A stretch of DNA of 18,682 nucleotides. Origin: MGOM01 sp035455265 (GTDB lineage: Bacteria; Chloroflexota; Anaerolineae; Anaerolineales; E44-bin32). Within the stretch, counting starts at the first letter, position 1, and each line of letters starts with the position of its first letter. The stretch is taken from assembly GCA_035455265.1 (NCBI GenBank), contig DATIFK010000176.1, positions 1 through 18,682 on the forward strand, given 5' to 3'. Under the pieces are notes generated by a model. It did no database searches. It had not been told where the DNA came from and worked only from the letters and a program-made list of their open reading frames with translations. A program made the position numbers and the translations under genes. Below are positions 13,614-18,682 of this stretch, piece after piece.

Positions 13614-16600
13614 TTGTCGATCGAACCTGATGCATCCTCGACCGGCTGGCTGACCCGGGCGCTGCGCGGCTCGTGGCGCCTGGACGCCAGCCTCATCGCC
13701 CTGGCGGTGATCGTGGCCCTGGGCGCCGTCACCCGCTTCGCCGACCTGGGCACGCGGGTGATGAGCCACGACGAGACGACCCACGTCTACTTCTCCTGGC
13801 TCTACGAGCAGGGGCGCGGCTACACCCACGACCCGCTGTCTCACGGCCCTCTGCAATTCCATCTGCTCGCCCTCTCGTACTTCCTGTTCGGCGACAACGA
13901 CGCCTCGGCGCGCTACGCCTCAGCCCTGTCCGGCGTTCTGGCCCTGATCGCGGCCTGGGCGTTCCGACGCTGGCTGGGCCGCCCCGGGGCGGTGATGCTG
14001 GCGGCGCTGCTCTTCGCCTCGCCCTTCATCCTTTACTACGCCCGTTACGCGCGCAACGAGGAGTTCGTCGTCGTCGAGGGCCTGGTGATGTTCTACGCGG
14101 TCTTCCGCTACCTGGAGGGCCGCCAGGCGCGCTACCTGTACATCTTGGCCGCCGCCCTCACCCTCCACTCCGCCACCAAGGAAACCTTCTTCATCTACGC
14201 CATTCAGTTGTTGGGGTTCCTGTTCGTCACGCTGGTGCTCGACCTGCTGCGCCGGTCGTGGGACAACCGCACACATTTCCTGCTGTTCATCTTCGGAGTC
14301 GGAGCGACGCTGCTGGGGGCGATCCCTGCCCTTGTTTCCTTCCTGCTCGAGCGGACCCAGGCCGGGGATCAGGCGACGGTCGGCGTCTCGCCCGTCTTCG
14401 TTCTCGGAATCCTGCTGGCGATCGGCGGCGTCGTCCTGGCCGCCCTGGCGATGATCTTCGGTTTCGGACGACGCCTGCGGACCGACTTCCCCAGCCTCGA
14501 TCTGTTCCTCGTCTCGCTGACCATCTTCCTTCCGCAGATCGGCGCGTTCCCGGCGCAGGCCCTGGGATGGGATCCACTCGCCTACAGCGATCCCTCGCAG
14601 TGGTCGAAGACGGCCATGGTCGTGCTGCTGCTGGTGATCATCACCGCCGGGCTCGGCCTGGCATGGGACTGGAAGCGCTGGCTTGTCGTAGGGGGTATCT
14701 TCGCCGCCATTTACGTCCCCCTGTACACCAGCCTGTTCTCCAATCCCTTCGGGTTCTTCACCGGCATGGTCGGCTCGCTCGGCTACTGGCTGGTGCAGCA
14801 AGGCGTCGAGCGCGGCAGCCAGCCGCTCTACTACTATCTGCTGGTCCAAATCCCGATCTATGAGTTCCTGCCGGCCATCGGGACGATTCTCGGAGCCGTC
14901 TACTTGCTCGGGCGCCGCGGCGGCGCGGATGCTCCGCCGTCGGCGGAGGCGGCCGACTCGCCGATCCAATCCCTGTATCCCATCTTCTTCCTCTACTGGT
15001 CTCTGACGGCGCTCCTCCTCTACTCGATCGCCGGCGAGCGCATGCCTTGGCTGACGGTCCACATCGCCCTGCCGCTCATTCTGCTGGCAGCGTGGGCCTT
15101 CGAACGGTTCCTGCGCCGCATCCCCTGGGCGGAATTCCGCCAGGGGCGAACGTGGATCCTGGCCGGCCTGACGACCTTCGGTCTCCTGGCGCTGGTGCGT
15201 GCCTTTGGGTACCTGCTCGGCGATCCACCGCCGTTTCAGGGGATGTCGCTCGACCAACTGCAGACGACCACCGGCGTCGTCACGTCGTTCCTGTTCGCGC
15301 TCGCCGCCGGCGTCGGCGTCTACTACACGTCGCGCGGCTGGAATTCGCGCGACGTGGGCCGCCTGGCCGGCGCGCTGGCCTTGGCAGGCCTGTTCGTTCT
15401 GACCCTGCGCACCAGCCTGCGGGCGTCGTTCGTCAACTACGACGACACGACCGAGTTCCTGGTCTACGCCCACTCGGCCACCGGCAACAAGCTGGCCCTG
15501 GCGCAGATCGAGGAGCTCTCGCGCCGCACGACCGACGGGCTGAACATCGACGTCGGCTACGACAACCTCAGCACCTACCCCTTCTGGTGGTACCTGCGCA
15601 ACTATCCCAACGCCCACTACTTCGCCGAGACCCCCACCCGCGACATCCTCAACTACCCCGTGATTCTGGCCGGCCAGGGCAATTGGGCGGCGGTCGAGTC
15701 CATCCTGCGCGGCCGTTACTATATGTACGAGTACAACCGCGTCTGGTGGCCGATGCAGGACTACTACGGCCTCACCTGGCAGCGCATCCGCGACGCGCTC
15801 ACTTCACCGGCGATGCGCTCGGCCCTGCTCGACATCTGGCTCAATCGGGACTACACCGCCTACGGGCAGATCGTTGGCCGCTCGTTCGCATTGCGCGATT
15901 GGGATCCGGCCGAGCGTTTCCGCCTCTACGTCCGCAAGGACATCGCCTCGATGGTATGGAACTACGGCGTCGCCCCAGCGGTGCTCGAGCCGGTCGAGAT
16001 CCAGGACCCGTACGCGGCGAAGATGACGCAACTCGAGGCCGACCAGGTGTTGGGCCAAACCGGCAACGCTCCCGGCCAACTCGCCGCCCCGCGAGCCGTG
16101 GCGGTTGCGCCGGACGGCAGCCTGTATGTCGCCGACACGGGTAACCATCGCATCCAACATCTCACCGCCGACGGCCAGGTCTTGCAGACCTGGGGTCAGT
16201 TCGCCGATGCAGCTCAAGGCGATGCTCCCGGCGGGACCTTCAACGAACCGTGGGGCTTGGCGGTCGCCCCGGACGGGAGCGTCTACGTGGCCGACACGTG
16301 GAACAACCGTGTCCAGCATTTCACCGCCGACGGCGCGTTCCTGGGGATGTTCGGCTTCTTCGGACAGGCGGAGTCACCCGACGCGTTTTGGGGGCCGCGC
16401 GCCGTCGCCGTCGATGACACCGGCCGGCTGTTCGTCGCCGACACCGGCAACAAACGGATCGTGATGTTCGACTCGGCCGGCAACTCCCTCGGCGAGTTCG
16501 GCGGCGTGGGAGCCTTGCCGGGGTTGCTCAACGAACCGGTCGGGCTGGCCGTCGGCCCGGACGGCACCGTCTACGTGGACGACACGTGGAACCAACGCAT

Positions 16601-16925
16601 CCAGGCTTTCCAGGAGACCGAGCCGAACGTCTTCGAATCGGTCCTCGAGATTCCCCTCGACGCCTGGATCGGGCAGAGCCTCGACAACAAGCCCTACCTG
16701 GACGTCAGCCCGGCCGGACGCGTGTGCACGACGGATCCGGAAGGCTTCCGCGTGCTGTGCTTCAGCGAGACGGGGGAGTTCCTCGGCGGATGGGGCGAGC
16801 CCGGCCCGGGACTCAATCAGTTCGGACTTCCTATCGGGCTGGCCTTCGACTCGTCCTGTTCCGTCTGGGTTTCCGACTCGCGCAACGACCGCCTGATGCA
16901 TTTCACGATCCCGGGATGCCCATAG
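13614..16925 (+). CDS. TIGR03663-type membrane glycosyltransferase fused to six NHL repeats
   Basis: 1103 residues starting at TTG 13614, chosen for GGGAGG 5 nt upstream. The N-terminal half is polytopic, with about 13 hydrophobic segments between residues 25 and 600, and resembles GT-C enzymes (PMT/ArnT/Agl23-like, TIGR03663). The first outer loop has the GT-C acidic pair HDE (Asp53, Glu54) and HDPLSHGPLQFHL (72-84), then YARYARNEE. These enzymes move sugars from polyprenyl-phosphate donors outside the membrane. Residues about 600-800 are a soluble, aromatic-rich domain (WWYLRNYPNAHYFAE). The C-terminus, about 815-1103, is a six-unit NHL propeller with repeats of the form PxGLAVxPDGxVYVADTxNxRIQ, so catalysis may be joined to an outer binding surface. 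Blade 4 has VDDT instead of VADT and blade 5 is degenerate (VCTTDPEGFRV). Acceptor unknown; flippase-associated Agl23-like role is the alternative. Confidence 0.87.
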   Translation: MSIEPDASSTGWLTRALRGSWRLDASLIALAVIVALGAVTRFADLGTRVMSHDETTHVYFSWLYEQGRGYTHDPLSHGPLQFHLLALSYFLFGDNDASARYASALSGVLALIAAWAFRRWLGRPGAVMLAALLFASPFILYYARYARNEEFVVVEGLVMFYAVFRYLEGRQARYLYILAAALTLHSATKETFFIYAIQLLGFLFVTLVLDLLRRSWDNRTHFLLFIFGVGATLLGAIPALVSFLLERTQAGDQATVGVSPVFVLGILLAIGGVVLAALAMIFGFGRRLRTDFPSLDLFLVSLTIFLPQIGAFPAQALGWDPLAYSDPSQWSKTAMVVLLLVIITAGLGLAWDWKRWLVVGGIFAAIYVPLYTSLFSNPFGFFTGMVGSLGYWLVQQGVERGSQPLYYYLLVQIPIYEFLPAIGTILGAVYLLGRRGGADAPPSAEAADSPIQSLYPIFFLYWSLTALLLYSIAGERMPWLTVHIALPLILLAAWAFERFLRRIPWAEFRQGRTWILAGLTTFGLLALVRAFGYLLGDPPPFQGMSLDQLQTTTGVVTSFLFALAAGVGVYYTSRGWNSRDVGRLAGALALAGLFVLTLRTSLRASFVNYDDTTEFLVYAHSATGNKLALAQIEELSRRTTDGLNIDVGYDNLSTYPFWWYLRNYPNAHYFAETPTRDILNYPVILAGQGNWAAVESILRGRYYMYEYNRVWWPMQDYYGLTWQRIRDALTSPAMRSALLDIWLNRDYTAYGQIVGRSFALRDWDPAERFRLYVRKDIASMVWNYGVAPAVLEPVEIQDPYAAKMTQLEADQVLGQTGNAPGQLAAPRAVAVAPDGSLYVADTGNHRIQHLTADGQVLQTWGQFADAAQGDAPGGTFNEPWGLAVAPDGSVYVADTWNNRVQHFTADGAFLGMFGFFGQAESPDAFWGPRAVAVDDTGRLFVADTGNKRIVMFDSAGNSLGEFGGVGALPGLLNEPVGLAVGPDGTVYVDDTWNQRIQAFQETEPNVFESVLEIPLDAWIGQSLDNKPYLDVSPAGRVCTTDPEGFRVLCFSETGEFLGGWGEPGPGLNQFGLPIGLAFDSSCSVWVSDSRNDRLMHFTIPGCP

Positions 16926-16933
16926 GACAGTAA

Positions 16934-16996
16934 CCAGTCGCCAGTCGCCAGTTTCCCGTTGGATGCCAACACTGGGAACTGGTGACTGGATACTGG
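16934..16996. repeat. Inverted heptanucleotide arrays before homoserine dehydrogenase
   Basis: Left units CCAGTCG, CCAGTCG, CCAGTTT, CCCGTTG (16934-16961) face right units ACTGGGA, ACTGGTG, ACTGGAT, ACTGGCA (16971-16998 region). The arms pair imperfectly with almost no loop. The element takes up most of the 93-nt gap between the glycosyltransferase and hom genes and has the same grammar as the one at 3280-3395. Confidence 0.7.
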
Positions 16997-17018
16997 CAAC
17001 CCATAAGGGCCCATCATC

Positions 17019-18056
17019 ATGCCACCCGTCTCCCTCGCCCTCATCGGCTTCGGCAACGTCGGACGGGCCTTCGCCCGATTGCTTGAGACCAAGCGCGAAG
17101 AGCTCCGCTCTGCGCACGGCCTGAGTTGGCGCATTACCGGAATCCGCACCGGCCGCCACGGGTCGGCGGTGAACCCGGATGGTCTCGACGCGGCCGAAGC
17201 GGTCCGTCGGGTCGAGGCCGGCCAGAGTCTTGCGTCGTTATCGTCGGCGCCGGCGCCGGAGGATGTCGCCGGGTTTCTGACGGCGACCCGCGCCGACGTG
17301 ATGTTCGAGACGACGCCCGTCAACTACCAGACGGGGCAGCCGGCCGTCGACCACCTGCGGACGGCCCTGGAGCTCGGCCTTCACGCCATCACCGCCAACA
17401 AGGGCCCCGTCGTGCATGCCTATCGGTCCCTGACAGACCTGGCCCGGGCGAAGCATCGCCACTTCTACTTCGAATCGGCCGTCATGGACGGTGCCCCGAT
17501 CTTTTCGCTGTGGAGGGCGGCCAGCCCGGGGGCCACACTGCGCGGCTTCCGCGGCATCCTCAACTCGACCACGAATCTGATTCTGACTCTCATGGAAAGC
17601 GGGCACACCTTCGATGAGGCCGTCGCCCAGGCGCAGACCATCGGCGTAGCCGAGACCGACCCGAGCGGCGACATCCTCGGTTGGGACGCGGCCGTCAAGG
17701 TGGCGGCGCTGGCCACCGTGCTGATGGATGCCCCGCTGACTCCCGATCGCGTCGAACGGCAGGGCATCGAGGCGATCACGCCGCGCGAGATCGCCGCCGC
17801 CCGCCGCTCCGGGCTGCGCTGGAAGCTGATCTGCGAGGCCGAACGAGGGCCCGACGGCCTGATCGCCCGGGTCCGGCCGGAGAAGGTCGCGCCCGAGGAT
17901 CCGCTCTACTCGGTCATGGGGACGTCGTCGTCGATCACCTTCGACACCGATGTCCTCGGCCGGTTGACGATCACCGAAGAGAATCCCGGTCCGGTGACGA
18001 CGGCCTTCGGCCTGCTGGCGGACCTAATCAACGCTCTACGCACGCCGGCGGAGTAG
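17019..18056 (+). CDS. hom: Homoserine dehydrogenase, short form without ACT domain
   Basis: Catalyses NAD(P)H-dependent interconversion of aspartate semialdehyde and homoserine, the branch to threonine, methionine and isoleucine. The Rossmann motif is GFGNVG (10-15). The active-site region has ANKGP (Lys128), FESAVMDGAPIF, GILNSTTNLIL and ETDPSGDILGWDAAVK, in which Asp218 and Lys227 match the catalytic Asp and Lys of the family. The second residue of the usual LNGTTN motif is Ser here. Length, 345 residues, fits the ACT-less class and so lacks the C-terminal threonine-sensing domain; feedback control through it is not expected. The ATG at 17019 has AAGGG 9 nt upstream. No other threonine-pathway gene is adjacent. 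A palindrome at 18056-18108 follows directly. Confidence 0.94.
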   Translation: MPPVSLALIGFGNVGRAFARLLETKREELRSAHGLSWRITGIRTGRHGSAVNPDGLDAAEAVRRVEAGQSLASLSSAPAPEDVAGFLTATRADVMFETTPVNYQTGQPAVDHLRTALELGLHAITANKGPVVHAYRSLTDLARAKHRHFYFESAVMDGAPIFSLWRAASPGATLRGFRGILNSTTNLILTLMESGHTFDEAVAQAQTIGVAETDPSGDILGWDAAVKVAALATVLMDAPLTPDRVERQGIEAITPREIAAARRSGLRWKLICEAERGPDGLIARVRPEKVAPEDPLYSVMGTSSSITFDTDVLGRLTITEENPGPVTTAFGLLADLINALRTPAE

Positions 18057-18108
18057 GCCCTCACCTCACACCCCTCTCCCGCGGTGCGGGAGCCCAGGGG
18101 TGAGGGCC
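18056..18108. terminator. Nested palindrome after hom (CCCTCTCCCGC family)
   Basis: Outer arms GGCCCTCACC (18056-18065) and GGTGAGGGCC (18099-18108) and inner arms CTCCCGC (18076-18082) and GCGGGAG (18086-18092) form a nested hairpin starting on the stop codon. It uses the same words as the array at 4399-4697, including the TGAGGG extension. There is no T run, so termination is possible but unproved. Confidence 0.6.
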
Positions 18109-18191
18109 ATCCGGACGCAGCTCCTCCGAATTTCCCACAACATCTCGCCGGAGCCAAACCATGCCAAACCGCGCCAGGCGCGCATCCACAC

Positions 18192-18220
18192 TTGATTCCC
18201 TCCCGGACATCCCCTAGACT
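18192..18220 (+). promoter_or_regulatory. Sigma70-type promoter of the CSLREA-type gene
   Basis: TTGATT at 18192-18197 and TAGACT at 18215-18220 are 17 nt apart. Transcription would start near 18227 with a leader of about 110 nt, unlike the very short leaders elsewhere in the window. AGGTGG at 18323-18328 is 7 nt before the ATG. Confidence 0.6.
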
Positions 18221-18335
18221 GCTAGCACATCGCAGGCTCTCTCGCCGCCCCGCCTAACAAGCCATCCAGGGGGAAGCTCCGCCGCTCCCAAGTTCGCGTG
18301 CCCGCTTCCGAATTGGCCCATCAGGTGGCCTGGTC

Positions 18336-18682
18336 ATGAATACATCGTTTCACATCTTCCCCCGCGGCCTAATCCTGTCCCTACCGCTGCTTGTGGGGCT
18401 CACCTGGCTCTCCATGCCTCAGACGCAGGGCGTGGACTTCTACGTCGACACCGAGGTCGACGAGGTCGACGCCAATCCCGGCGACGGCATTTGCGCCTCG
18501 GCCTCTGTACATTGCTCGCTCCGCGCCGCGGTGATGGAGGCCAATGCCCTTCCGGGAGATGACGTGATTCATTTGTACGCTGGAGCCCCCGGCGTCCCGG
18601 GTCCTTCGCTGACGATCCAGGGCAGCGGGGAAGATGGCGCTGAGACCGGAGACCTCGACATCATCGGAACCATCAGCATTGT
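18336..18682 (+). CDS. Secreted CSLREA-domain surface protein (3' partial)
   Basis: The frame is open from the ATG at 18336 to the window edge (115 full codons, no stop). Residues 1-32 look like a signal peptide: a short N-terminus with Arg10, then LILSLPLLVGLTWLSM and QTQG. The next part, VDANPGDGICASASVHCSLRAAVMEANALPGDDVI (split: VDANPGDGIC, then CSLRAAVMEANALPG), matches the CSLREA domain found near the N-terminus of large secreted proteins, here with Ala in place of Glu (CSLRAA). LDIIGTISI at the end is typical of the following parallel beta-helix/right-handed repeat region. Such proteins are usually long, cell-surface and of unknown ligand. The remaining length, anchoring and function lie outside the window. 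Confidence 0.82.
   Translation, partial: MNTSFHIFPRGLILSLPLLVGLTWLSMPQTQGVDFYVDTEVDEVDANPGDGICASASVHCSLRAAVMEANALPGDDVIHLYAGAPGVPGPSLTIQGSGEDGAETGDLDIIGTISI

Noticed and set aside
13920..15617. 565-residue minus-strand open frame inside the glycosyltransferase gene
   Set aside because: It is very rich in Gln, Arg, Glu and Gly with no domain pattern, and the sense strand encodes a coherent membrane protein.
18381..18572. Minus-strand 63-residue frame near the right edge
   Set aside because: It lies antisense to the CSLREA-type protein, which has a promoter, start and clear domain match.

Overview
The window is high-GC bacterial DNA carrying eleven complete protein-coding genes plus one cut by each edge. 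No rRNA, tRNA, CRISPR array, insertion sequence or phage gene was recognised. The family content points to Chloroflexota, probably an Anaerolineae-like lineage: a TIGR03663-type glycosyltransferase fused to NHL repeats, the phosphomutase/DUF3090/SCO1664 trio otherwise typical of Actinobacteria, a MecA_N-type lipoprotein transpeptidase, a CSLREA-type surface protein and a dephospho-CoA kinase with a C-terminal GNAT-like domain. The lineage is inferred from families only.

Layout. (1) 1-1869 (+): 3' part of a membrane-anchored protein with a PP2C-like remnant and a propeller-like outer domain. (2) 2116-3249 (+): CoaE-GNAT fusion behind a near-consensus promoter, convergent with (3) 3410-4357 (-), a secreted protein with a duplicated domain. 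(4) 4399-4697: six tandem palindromes with a period of about 54.5 bp. (5) 8652-4714 (-): a compact operon maf - class B PBP - rsgA, with a 4-nt overlap at the first junction and 1 nt at the second. (6) 8653-9019: a divergent regulatory region with two facing extended -10 promoters, a duplicated 24-nt element with a hairpin on the maf side, and a long hairpin-rich leader on the other side. (7) 9020-13498 (+): EamA permease, rarA, then the uncharacterised phosphomutase / DUF3090 / PI-kinase-like trio. (8) 13614-16925 (+): large membrane glycosyltransferase with a six-blade NHL propeller. (9) 17019-18056 (+): homoserine dehydrogenase without an ACT domain. (10) 18336-end (+): start of a secreted CSLREA-type protein.

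The maf-PBP-rsgA operon joins nucleotide-pool/septum housekeeping, peptidoglycan cross-linking and 30S maturation. The most interesting functional unit is the trio at 11367-13498, which looks like a kinase plus phosphomutase pathway of unknown substrate with a Cys/His-tailed third partner.

Two families of non-coding repeats fill most gaps between genes. One is arrays of 7-nt units (CCAGTNN, CAGYTGT or GGCTGNN flavours), usually a left array facing an inverted right array. The other is palindromes of CCCCTCTCCCGC / GCGGGAGAGGGG. Several genes have a TANAAT or TATACT hexamer only 7-45 nt before their start codon, suggesting very short or leaderless 5' ends.
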